From Corylus avellana (taxonomy: Eukaryota > Streptophyta > Magnoliopsida > Fagales > Betulaceae), in assembly GCF_901000735.1 (NCBI RefSeq), contig NC_081541.1:3403021-3467020 (forward strand): a stretch of DNA of 64,000 nt, written 5' to 3'. The notes under the pieces are model-generated. The model saw only the letters and a program-made list of their open reading frames with translations. It did not search any database and was not told the DNA's origin. Position numbers and translations under genes: made by a program. Of this stretch, positions 54,713-64,000 are shown one piece after another. Numbering within the stretch: the first letter of the stretch is position 1; each line of letters begins with the position of its first letter.

Positions 54713-55323
54713 CACGCACCCCATCTAAAAACATACAGTTTCCACGATAGATACAATGTTGGACAATGCACATGGACCATCCAACAATCTTTAACCATCT
54801 CCTAGTTGGATATGGTAACCAATTTCTATGAGTAATGCTAAAAAGAGAACAATAGTTCTTCTTATGTCCTCTAAAATTTGACATAATTTTTAAAATCATT
54901 AATATATTAAAATTTAATAATAATCAATTCAAATTTAGTGATAATTTTAAAAGTTACATTACATTTGAAACGATACAAAAAAGAGTCTAATCCTCCTGGC
55001 ATTACTCTATTTTCTTATAAAAAAAATAATAATAATAATTAACTTCAGACAAAACAAAAAGACAAACGGCAGGACTAGAGGAAAGTACCACAACATTAAT
55101 ACAAATTAAATGAAATGCTCCAAAGATACAAGCTTTCTTAAAAACACACAAAACAAAACAAAACAAACAAACTTCACACTCCCATTAAAAACAAAAATAT
55201 ATAACTAGTTCAAATACTTAAAAAATAAAAAAAATAATAATATTAATCCACTATACTGCTTGTTCAAGATTTATCCTCTGCCTGCTGCTGCTTGGTACGA
55301 CTATCATAACAAGCTTGTAATTG
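54713..55323. other. Intergenic between units B and C
   Basis: AT-rich with A-tracts. A stretch at 54830-55010 (AGTAATGCTAAAAAGAGAAC...TGGCATTACTC) is weakly palindromic and may be another MITE. No coding frame supported. Confidence 0.4.
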
Positions 55324-55486
55324 TTTGGTAGTTGTGTTTTTCTTTTTCTTAAATCGGCAAGTTATGGATATTAACTTGTTATATATAAAAAGTTTTTTTT
55401 TTTTTAACTATATATATAACAAATTAATATCAACAACTCGCCGATTTAAGAAAAAAAAAAAACATAACTACCAAACACTAAAAGCT
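55324..55486. mobile_element. Near-perfect palindromic MITE at the edge of unit C
   Basis: TGTTTGGTAGTTGTGTTTTT at the left is mirrored by AACATAACTACCAAACA at the right. The arms pair over about 75 bases each, through TTAAATCGGCAAGTT/AACTCGCCGATTTAA and ATATATA near the centre. It directly abuts NAC exon remnants (from 55487). Confidence 0.75.
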
Positions 55487-55509
55487 TCCTCTCCTAATGC
55501 TGGAGATAC

Positions 55510-57991
55510 TCAAACGGTAGGTGTATTGGGGAGTGAAGGGTTGCAATCCAGGTCTAAGAGCATATTTAGTGCTTCCTGATAAAAGAAACATGAATGAACA
55601 AGATTAGCATTTAATTAATTTAACAACTGATTTAAGCTGAAACTCAAGTACTCCTTTCTCACCTCATCTGTCATATGATTCTCTGCAGAGTAAGCATCAA
55701 AATTGCTGTCATATGATTGAACGGCAGGTGTATTGTGGTTCCAATCTAGTGGGATTTCCAGCAGGTCAGAGACCATTTTCAATTCTTCCTGCAATTGCTG
55801 ATCAAGCTGATAAAAGAAACATGAATGAACAAGATAAGTAATTATTTAATTAATTTAACAACTGTTTTAAGCGTTAAGCTGAAACTCAATTCCTTTCTCA
55901 TCACCTCAGTATCTGTCACTTGATTCTGTGCAGCGGAAGCATTAAAATTGATGTCACCACACTCAACAGGTGCTGTAGTACTGTCAATTGTTACCTGGGT
56001 TTGTTCAGACTCTACTTCTTCAGGAGAACATTTGTTCAGACTCTGCTTCTTCAGGAGAACAGGTGGATCAAACTTCTGCACACAAGAACAATGCAAGGTT
56101 AGTTTTTGAAACACCAGTTTATTTGAAAATAAAAGACACAAGCTGTAAGCCTGAAGCTGCAGATTGACACAACAGAACGTACATGACATTGAGAGCATCC
56201 GGCCAGTACTTACCAGTGCATTGAGCATTTTTGCATTCACTGTACTGCGTAATACGTCGTCCATTACAGATTCCATGTTTTTCATGGTCTCATAGCCAAA
56301 AGCGATTTGACTGCTAGGATCGTTACCAAGGGACTCATCTGGATTATTGGGCATCAGACCCCATAACTCAGAGTTATAGGTGGCTGGATTATTTGTGCCA
56401 TATTGCGAAGGCACCGCATCATGAACGTAGTTTGGTTCATCAGCGTCAAGGTCAGACATGCAAATAGCATCCACCACTACTTTTTGCATCTGCGAGTATG
56501 ATGGGGAGAAGAAGAGCGAGTTCCAATCTATATCAGCAACTGGTAGCTCTGGCGGGGCACAGCACATATTGGAGTCTCCCACCTGCAACTCAACTTTGAT
56601 TTTAGAAACATAAATGAAGGAGATACGTGCAAATCAACTGCACTTGGAATATAGTTCAGTCTTTCTCACCTGATTACCAGCTGTTGCTTCGGCCCCTTGA
56701 GAATTGTTTGTGGGAGCTACAGTGTTAGATGTCATTCCACCAGAGTAAAATCCTGTGAGATGATTACCAGCTTCCTCTCCTAATGCTGGAGATACTGAAG
56801 CCAGCGCTGGCTCAGACTCTGCTTTTTCAAAAGAAGATTTAGCTGTAGGAGGAGATGAAAAGGTAGGTGTATTGGGGAGTGAAAGGGTGCAATCTGGTGG
56901 ATCTTGCAGCATGTCTAAGAGCCTATTTAGTTCTTCCTGAGAAAAAGAAACATAAATGAATAAGATTAGTGCTAAATTTAATTTACTGCACCACACTCAA
57001 CACTTGCTATAGTGTCATATGTCATTACATCAGAATTTTCAGAATGAGGAGATTCGTTAGTTGTTGGATGATCTTCAGCTTGCACTTCCAGTGCTGAAGA
57101 TTCCGAAGCCGCCCTTCGTTTAGACTTGGCAGGTCCAGCTTCGGTAGAGTGCTTTCGCTTTCGACCATTGCCACCATTGTTAGTTCTCTTGAATAAACGA
57201 CACAGAACAAAGATTTTCTGCATAAATTAAGTTAATCAACAAGGTGAGAACTTAGCATCACCAACAGAGTAAATCCTCTTCAAAGATGACCCTTTACATG
57301 ATCAAGAGGAAATGTGAAGCCAATAATTTAAAAAAAAAAAAAGACGAAATTGAAATCCCACCTGATCGCCATCGGGATCGGTGCCATCAAGCCCCTTCAT
57401 GATTGCGTGGTACTCATGCATTACCCACTCAGTTTTTTTCCCATTTGGAGTGCGCCCCTCATAGAAAACCAGTATCTTTTTTATTCCAATCAACCTCTCT
57501 CCAGACCAGATTTTTTGATCCTTACCAGTCACTTTCCAGTACCCAGCTCTGGTTGCCCTGTTCAATCGATTCCCATTCGAGTTCTTCCGGTCCTGTGGCG
57601 AGAGGAAGCACCACTCTAGATCTTTTGTCTGTATGCCGGATAAATCTACACTTAAACAAGCAAGACTGAGCACAACAAAAATTTGACAGCCCAAGTGAGA
57701 AACTACATCATGAGTACATTACATAATTTACATAATAATGAGGAAATCAATTAAAGCCCAGAAAAATTCACGGTCTGAAATAAGAAAATCAAATCGTCAT
57801 AGACTCATATTAAGCAGAAAGGGGTGATCACCTGGCAAATCCCAGGGCTCCCATTTGAAGAAATGAAGTTCGGTAATAAAGTCAAAGTTCTCATCATTCC
57901 CAGTGATCTTTGGCCTCAAGTAGTCGATGAGTTCCTCGTCCGTCGGACTGAACCGGATCCCCCGTGGCAGATTCGAATACCACTCGGCCAT
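55510..57991 (-). CDS. NAC-3, rearranged NTM1/NTL-type NAC, 563 aa model, 8 exons
   Basis: Exons (minus): 57991-57832, 57645-57362, 57217-56987, 56936-56670, 56582-56214, 56075-55905, 55806-55663 and 55575-55510. The NAC domain is intact: [57 protein letters not shown]. Compared with NAC-1, old exon 4 and the 3' part of exon 3 are deleted. The proposed new donor (GCA then GTAAAT at 56986) keeps phase 0. The old last exon now reads KFDPPV and then runs into a piece of another copy's exon 4 ([22 protein letters not shown]), followed by two more remnant exons and a stop after LPNTPTV. Every junction is in frame, yet the new donor and last three exons are predictions. The alternative is a gene ending in intron 3 (a 77-codon exon 3 plus AVN-type readthrough) or a pseudogene. 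Confidence 0.65.
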
Positions 57992-58053
57992 CAACCTCAG
58001 AGAATGAATTTTGTCAGAAAGAGAGGAGTGGAAGACTGAGAGTGACCAAACCT

Positions 58054-58105
58054 GATATATGTATAGAAGATAAAAGGTGGGTCCTACTAACTTCTCGGAG
58101 AAGTT
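58054..58105 (-). promoter_or_regulatory. NAC-3 promoter: TATA-like box and palindrome
   Basis: CTATACATATATC on the minus strand (58054-58066) lies 63-75 bp before the ATG, and the perfect palindrome AACTTCTCGGAGAAGTT is at 58089-58105. The layout equals that of NAC-2. Confidence 0.5.
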
Positions 58106-59099
58106 TGCATGTGAGGCTCACGATTCTTTTTTCTTTTTTCTTTTTTTCCTTTTTTTATTCCTTATAATTTAGAGGGAATAAGGAAAGATTTCATCAATCA
58201 ATAAATAAATAAAGGGGAGGGCAAACCAGCCCCAACACAACCAAAAAAGTAACAATGACTTCATATACACTATTAACTATGAGTAATGCTTTTTCACAAA
58301 AAAAAAAAAAAAAAAAAAAAAATTATAAGTAATGGTAGGGACAATCTTTTTATCCTCATAAAGTTGATGTGGCTTTCAAAATCACTATTGAATCAAAATT
58401 CAAGTATGATTCATTTAAAATTTAATTGTCATTTTAAAAGTCAAATCAGTTTTAAGACGATAAAAAGATAGTCTCTAACATTACTCATTAAATATATAAA
58501 ATTTAAATACTAATTATAAATTTAATTTGAAATTTTGACATGACATGTCCGCACAAGAGGGAGGAGGAGGAAAATTCGAACTAGTGACATCCGTTTCATT
58601 AAGCGTGGTCCCAACTGATTGAGCTACCTCTTAGGGACAATTTAATTTGAAATTGAACATAAGCTTTAAAACAATAAAAAGAAAATAAAAAGATGATCGC
58701 TAACATTACTCATTAAATATACCAAATTTAAATACTAATTATAAATTTAATTTGGAATTGAAAGATTAGTGCAATCCAAAACAAAAATTGAAATCTAATT
58801 AATTATCTCATGCCAATGCGGCAAGTATTGTGACGTCATTTGCCAAAACGCGTGGAATTAGGAAGAATCTTGGTAAAGAGGAGAATCTTTTTCACTATGC
58901 AATGGTATAGGAGTGAAGGACAGCAAACCACATCCAATTAAACTTCATCTAAAACTACTCACAAAAAAAAACAACTTGACATCCAAGTCCAAGTTTTGGA
59001 TGGAGTAAAGTTACACGACGATCGATTACTTTCAAAGCTAAAAATAAATATTACTTTTTACACTACTTGCGCTAGAATGCAATGAAAAAGAGACTCCTC
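58106..59099. other. Upstream region of NAC-3, no gene
   Basis: Aligns with 5418-6473 and 40171-41239. It carries a poly(A) run (58298-58322) and the unit C copy of the reverse SINE at 58537-58636 (ATGTCCGCACAAGAGGGAGG, TTCGAACTAGTGACATCC, GATTGAGCTACCTCTTAGGG). Confidence 0.55.
58537..58636 (-). mobile_element. tRNA-derived SINE (unit C copy of 5868)
   Basis: Reverse orientation, with a well-kept B-box (TTCGAACTAGTGAC) and A-box side (GATTGAGCTACCTCTTAG). Position and neighbours equal those at 5868 and 40640. Confidence 0.75.
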
Positions 59100-59272
59100 T
59101 GTTAAGAATATTAGGTTAAGACTTATTTTTTTTTTTAGGTACTTTAGGTTTATAATGTCTACATTTTTTTAGTCTACTAGGTTACTATTATTTACCTACA
59201 TATATAGGCCAATTCTGTATATTATTATGTATGATTCAATATACAACCTTATTTTCAACATGGTATCACAGC
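59100..59272 (+). mobile_element. Short LTR plus primer-binding site (best copy)
   Basis: A 161-bp TG...CA sequence (TGTTAAGAATATTAGG to TTTTCAACA) is followed at once by TGGTATCACAGC, one base from the initiator-Met PBS. TATATAGGCC near 59201 may be its TATA region. No coding internal region follows, so this is a 5' remnant of a small LTR element. Confidence 0.62.
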
Positions 59273-59430
59273 ACATGTTCTAAATCACCTTTAAATTTTT
59301 TTTCCCGCATATTATTATTATTATTTTTTTTTTCACGGTGCCACTAGTGTTTTCCGGTGAATCTCTTGCTCTGTCCTTTTCAACAAAAATTCACCTATTC
59401 TACAACTTAAACAAAAAGAAAAAACTTAAC

Positions 59431-59464
<34 letters not shown>

Positions 59465-59928
59465 CTAAAACTCATTTTATAGTAATTGAAATGTCGTGTT
59501 TTAAGTAACCTTTTATGTTAAACACTTAAAAAAGTAAAAATGTTAATCATTTAAAACATGTAACATCAACTGCTATAAAATAAGGGTAACAAATGGCTTT
59601 AAATAATTCATTACTCAATCTAAAAAAATAAAAAGTCCGTATACAAATAAATCATTCTAACGGAATATATATATATTCCTTCTTTTTTAATTCAAATATT
59701 AATACGTCATTTGTATTTAGTAGTATAATAATCTACTAAATAATATTATTTATATATTTATACATAATTGCATAACTTGAATTTTATTGGATGAACTACA
59801 AAAATATTGTTTAAAGTTAACAATGATATTATTCGTCGGTCCTAAATGAAACATTTGCTTAATATATAAGACTATAAGCAAGCATGATTTTTGCTAACTA
59901 AACACAATATTCAAAGTTATATAGAAAA
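59273..59928. other. Unit C upstream DNA, no gene
   Basis: AT-rich with an expanded TAA microsatellite (about 59431-59462) at the site where unit A carries the Mutator-like MITE. Confidence 0.5.
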
Positions 59929-60862
59929 GGTTCTGTTTGTTTCGCCATAAAATTATTTATGGAAAATGTTTTTCGTATATTCGGGTGTTTGGTGCGACGT
60001 AAAATAATAGTTAATGGAAAATATTTTTTCTTTGACCAAAAATTCTTATTTAATTTTCAGGCATCTCATTCTCAAATCAACAGATCCTGTCAAGACTCGT
60101 CCAAGACCCTATTGGGACCCGCCTGGGACTTGATTGAGACTGATCGAGACTCGCCTGGGACTTGACCAGGACTCGCCCAAGACCTGATTGGACTCACCTG
60201 GGACCCCGTCGGAACTTGCCCAGAACTTGATCGGGACCTACCTGGGACCTGACCAGACCCATCTTGGAACTGTCAGGACCTAATCGGACTTGCCCGGGAC
60301 TTGACCAGGACCTGCTCGAAACCTACTAAGGACCCGCTCGAGACTTGACCGGGACTCGTCCGAGACTTGACTGAGACCTGACTGGACTCGCCCAGGACCC
60401 CGTCAGGACTCGTCGAAAAATATTCTCAGCGGAAAACATTTTCTGATATTTGGCATGTAAGGAAAATCAGGCAGGTCCCAGTCGGGTCCCCGACATCGGA
60501 AAATGTTTTTAGTAGAAAATATTTTATTGGAAAATATTTTTCGGTATTTGGTGTGTACGCAAAATCATATTAAACACTAAATTACAAAAATGTCCTTATC
60601 TGGTCTTAGGCGGTCCTGCCAAGGTCTCGGGTTGATCCCGATGGGTCCTGATAGGGTCTAAGCAGAGTCTCGGGTGAGTCGCAGTGGGTAATTTTCAGTT
60701 GTGAATAAAAATTATATTTTATAAGTTAATATGATTAAATGAAAATATCAAAAAATATTTGTGATTTTCCGTGAGCTCACCAAACACCGAAAAATATTTT
60801 TATCATAAAATATTTTCCTGTAAAATAACTTCCATAAAAATATTTTACCCTGAAACAAAGCC
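59929..60862. mobile_element. TIR element with GC-rich tandem array (unit C copy)
   Basis: Counterpart of 7739-8639 and 44283-45192. GGTTCTGTTTGTTTCG at the left, TGAAACAAAGCC at the right; the array spans about 60090-60410 and is the longest of the three. Confidence 0.65.
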
Positions 60863-61205
60863 AAAATGTTACTTTATTTACATAAGTGGTTTAATGTGAT
60901 TAATATTTTGAATTTCTTGAAATTTATTAAAATTAAAAAATATTGTGGACCGGTAGTCGCAAGTCAACGGACAACATAATAATACTCAACAATGGAAACT
61001 CTGGGGCCACCACTGTCATAAACCTTAGGAGGGAAGGAAGCCGCCTTGACCATTACTAGCTACAGTGTCAATACAGTGTCAAGCTGGAAAGACCCAGAGG
61101 ATTCTAGAATTCTCCATTATCTAACTTGGATTCATGATTTACTTATAAAAATAAAAAATAAAAAACTTGGATTCTAGAATTTTCCATTATCTAACTTGGA
61201 TTCAT

Positions 61206-61876
61206 CGCCCCCGTTTGCCAACAGTGCCAACAGCGGTGGAATGACACTGTAGTTTGAACGGTACTGTTCTAGCTACATAGTCATCCTTTAAAAAATAGTA
61301 TTTTTTTTTTCTTAAAAAAAAAAAACACCCCAACCCAAAACGGTGTCGTTTTGGGCATTAAAATTATTATTATTTTTTTTTCTTAAAAAAAAAACAGTGA
61401 AAGAGATCGGGGTGGCTGGCGCCACCCCCATGGCCGGTATGGGGGTGGTTCGACCACCCCCAAGGCCAAGGGGGGGTGGTCCGACCACCACTGAAAAGCA
61501 GAAAAAAAAAAAGGGTTTGTGGATTGGGTGGTCGGACCACCCCAGTAGTCAGGTTTCGCCACCTATACCGTTGCAGGGTGGTCCACCCTAGCCCCGCCAC
61601 CCCCAAATGCACAAGCCCCTGTAAGGGTGGCGGACCACTCCCTATTACAAGTTAGAGACACCCCATCTCTTCACCGTTTTTTTTAAGAAAAAAAAAATAA
61701 TAATCTAATTAAAACGATATGTTGGTCGAGGTGTTTTTTTTTTTAAAAAAAAAAAAAAGTTTTTTAATATTTTTTATTTTTTATTTTTAAGAAAAAAAAA
61801 TACTATTTTTTAAAGGATGACACTGTAGTTGAAACAGTACCGTTCCAGCGCTGTTGACACTGTTGGCAAATGGGGC
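61206..61876. mobile_element. TIR element with GGTGGTC hairpin core, unit C-specific
   Basis: CCCGTTTGCCAACAGTGCCA at the left is mirrored by GACACTGTTGGCAAATGGGG at the right. ATGACACTGTAGTTTGAACG is mirrored by TGACACTGTAGTTGAAACAG in direct sense near the right end, a rearranged arm. The core is GTGGTCGGACCACC-type palindromes. Units A and B show the empty site (TTGGATTCATGATGTACTTA or a close variant). Confidence 0.65.
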
Positions 61877-63557
61877 CATGATGTACTTACTACTTATAAA
61901 AAAAAATATAAAAAAATATAAAGAAAAAAACTTGGGTTCTAGAATCCCCCATCCTACCCACTTCACTAGGTTTTGATGGAAATATAAAATCCAGCTACTT
62001 TTTCTAGTTATTTTTTTTCAATAATAGAGCATTTTAATCAATATATATTCTTAGTGACTAGATGGGAAAAAAAGAAAGAAAAAGTGTTCACTTTTAATAG
62101 TGAAACATCTTTAAAAAAAGATAAAAATATATAATTAAAACGAATGAAATATTATTATGGAATAAAGTACTAAGATTATTTTTTATTTTCTCGGGTTCTT
62201 TGTGAAATTTTTTATCTATTAAAAAAAAAAAAAAAAAAAAAAAACCTCTCCTTAACCAAAACTATGAAGATTAATTTGACAATAACCTGAACTATCACGA
62301 CTAATTTTATAATTTCCAAATTATGAAAATCAAATGGCGAAAATTGGCTGTTTTGGCAATAAAATGGAAAAATGAAGTGAAACGGTATTGTAGTAGATTT
62401 GATTGATATGAAAGAAAAAAATAGAATATTTTGTATAAAAAAATGAAAAAAATTTGTTTTGTAGTAATTTTTTTATTTGAATAATAATAAAAATTAATTG
62501 ATGTAATGTAAAAAATAAAAATATTAAAGTTAATTTTGAGGAGAAATTTTTTATTTTTAGATTCGGTTCGATAACTCTTTGTCAAACAAAGCCATTAGGA
62601 AACCTTGGGAAGGGTGGGGGCCAGTGTGATGAAACATTGGTCAAAAGCACGTAAACCTTGACCATTTGCCCAAGGACCACTACTGGCGCGGGAAGCTCAA
62701 AACATAAAACGAGGGGAATTCTAGAATCATCCATTCTCTAAATTGGATTGGCGAATGCTCTGACGTTCAAAAGGAACGTGGGTAGATCCCCGCCCTTCAT
62801 ATCATGGGTCCATCCTATCCACTTCTCAGTGCTGAAGGCTGAAGCTTATATGCCACGTAGTTAACCGTTTAAGTGGGGCCCTTGATATTTATATACTTAT
62901 ATTATATAGTTAGGTTATGTGGGAAAAAGCCCAAACAAAATTTTGATGGAAGAATATACCTAAGTTTTTGTAATTTCTTTAGTAATTCATCCATTAATTT
63001 TTTGGTAAGTAAATCTATTAACATTCTAATGATAAAATCCAATTGAACAATTATTTTATTTGACATAAATAATAACTATATTTTGTAATTAATAGACTGC
63101 ACATCATATCATATATTATGGTATGTTTTTTTTATATCGTACTTATTATCAAAAGTTGTAACAAGTGTTTTTTTTTTTATTGAAATTCTATTGCCATTTT
63201 TTTTTTAAGACATTTGATATTAATATTTTATTTTCACGACAATTATCAATTAACCTATGTAACGCATGAGAATTGAGAAGAATGCTATTTTTTTTTTTTT
63301 TTTTGATATAGAATAATATCTAAGTGAATATCATGATTGCATAGTCCAAGTTAAAAACTAATACGTGTTTTAATGATAACAAATAACAATGAACCTTATT
63401 ACAAATATAACAACGAACACCAGATGAAAACAATTCATGTAGTTATTCATCAAGAATTTTATCATAAAATTTTCTAACACCACATTCTTAACTTCCTATG
63501 TTAAAAAGCATTAACCTTTAAGACTATATATATATTTGCAAGTTCTTGCTGTCTAAT
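61877..63557. other. Distal unit C upstream DNA, no gene
   Basis: Aligns with 9575-9800 plus 11826-12970 of unit A and 52215-54165 of unit B, with the shared MITE at 62345-62594. Poly(A) and poly(T) tracts only. Confidence 0.5.
62345..62594. mobile_element. MITE (unit C copy of 52666)
   Basis: TGGCTGTTTTGGCAA at the left and TTGTCAAACAAAGCCA at the right pair better than in unit B. It lies in the same place as in unit B and is absent from unit A. Confidence 0.65.
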
Positions 63558-64000
63558 TAGGGGTGTACATGTAGATGTAATTATTTGTAATATCTATAAA
63601 TCCGCATTCGTAAAATGTGGATATCACTTTTAGATATCCACATCCGCATTATGTCTTTTATTAACCGCATTCGTGCGGTTATTAAATGCGATTATTATTT
63701 GCTATCCGCATTTTAAGTTATGAGCCTATTTTATTCTTTTGAGTCTTCTTTGGGTCTCTATTACAACTTATTTTAAGCAATTTGAAAATAGTTTGTGTCG
63801 ATTTTTAGTATTTTGGACTTGTTTTAATTTTTTTAAGCCCTAATATTTTGAAAATATATTGATTTCATATTACTTTTGTCTTTTTGCCTAAGTGAATGAG
63901 TGAACTATGAAAAAAAAAAAAAACATAATATATACTTAATCCAAAACGATATAAACCTAATATATACCTAATCCAAAACGACATCATTTTGATATTTAAT
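63558..64000. mobile_element. hAT-like element, cut by the window end
   Basis: TAGGGGTGTACATG start with TGCGGATATC-like subterminal repeats, equal to 54166-54600. The right end is outside the window. Confidence 0.55.

Larger units (their letters stand above)
34908..55300. repeat. Segmental duplication unit B
   Basis: Matches unit A from its first base (34908 against 414). It is longer than unit A because of the nested TIR elements (41262-43501), the LINE (45332-52007), two MITEs (52666-52920 and 52947-53255) and a complete hAT-like element (54166-54712). Similarity to unit C runs to the end of the window. The right limit lies somewhere before the unit C NAC remnants near 55487. Confidence 0.85.
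55487..64000. repeat. Segmental duplication unit C (runs off the window)
   Basis: From NAC-3 (exon 6 on) to the window end the sequence follows units A and B. Its left side is different: instead of the 3' flank block it carries extra NAC exon remnants and a MITE. Unit C has its own insertion at 61206-61876. Confidence 0.8.

Overview
The window is plant nuclear DNA from a eudicot, probably a woody one (the species cannot be fixed from sequence alone). The signs are AT-rich intergenic DNA, GT-AG introns, plant-specific NAC transcription factors, a plant L1-type LINE, a 5S-bearing Cassandra-like TRIM, tRNA-derived SINEs and many TIR elements. Gene models below were built by hand from splice sites and frame continuity. 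No searches were run.

The core is a tandem cluster of NAC genes, all on the minus strand and all of the NTM1/NTL type (NAC subdomains A to E spread over three exons, followed by a low-complexity acidic tail). In window order they are: an orphan terminal exon (235-339); NAC-1 (2877-5288); a short NAC, b1 (13190-14165); NAC-c (17126-19584); a dead short NAC, b2 (20455-22602); NAC-d (26504-28886); short NAC b3 (33044-34006); NAC-2 (37537-40052); and NAC-3 (55510-57991). NAC-1, NAC-2, NAC-c and NAC-d have uninterrupted models of 552, 567, 582 and 595 residues. NAC-3 is an open but rearranged 563-residue chimera. b1 and b3 encode about 235 residues: the DNA-binding domain with almost no tail.

Two scales of duplication built the cluster. 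A short-NAC plus long-NAC block is repeated (b1 and c; b2 and d). A larger unit, made of 3' flank, long NAC and about 7.5 kb of upstream DNA, is present three times: unit A (414 to about 13000), unit B (34908 to about 55300) and unit C (about 55487 to beyond the window end). Older transposons sit at matching places in the units, while younger insertions are unit-specific, so they give a relative order of events.

The non-NAC content is almost all mobile DNA. A nearly intact LINE (45332-52007) with a 14-bp target duplication sits in unit B. A nested pair of TIR elements in unit B (41262-43501) carries fragments of a PRP28/RH21-like DEAD-box helicase gene and of the 5' end of an EF-1alpha gene. 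A third element carries an LRR receptor-kinase fragment (32470-32730), and a hAT-like element carries a degenerate tRNA-Lys-like sequence (30485-30559).

The most interesting points are: (1) the last intron of NAC-1, NAC-2 and NAC-3 is exactly 138 bp, stop-free and in frame, and encodes a hydrophobic Cys/Leu-rich stretch in a family whose relatives use C-terminal membrane anchors; (2) NAC exons 3 to 6 are all phase 0-0, and real exon loss, fusion and shuffling has happened among the copies without breaking the frame; (3) a 17-bp promoter palindrome is kept in front of the long NAC copies; and (4) transposons have captured host-gene fragments. I found no defence, CRISPR or biosynthetic system.
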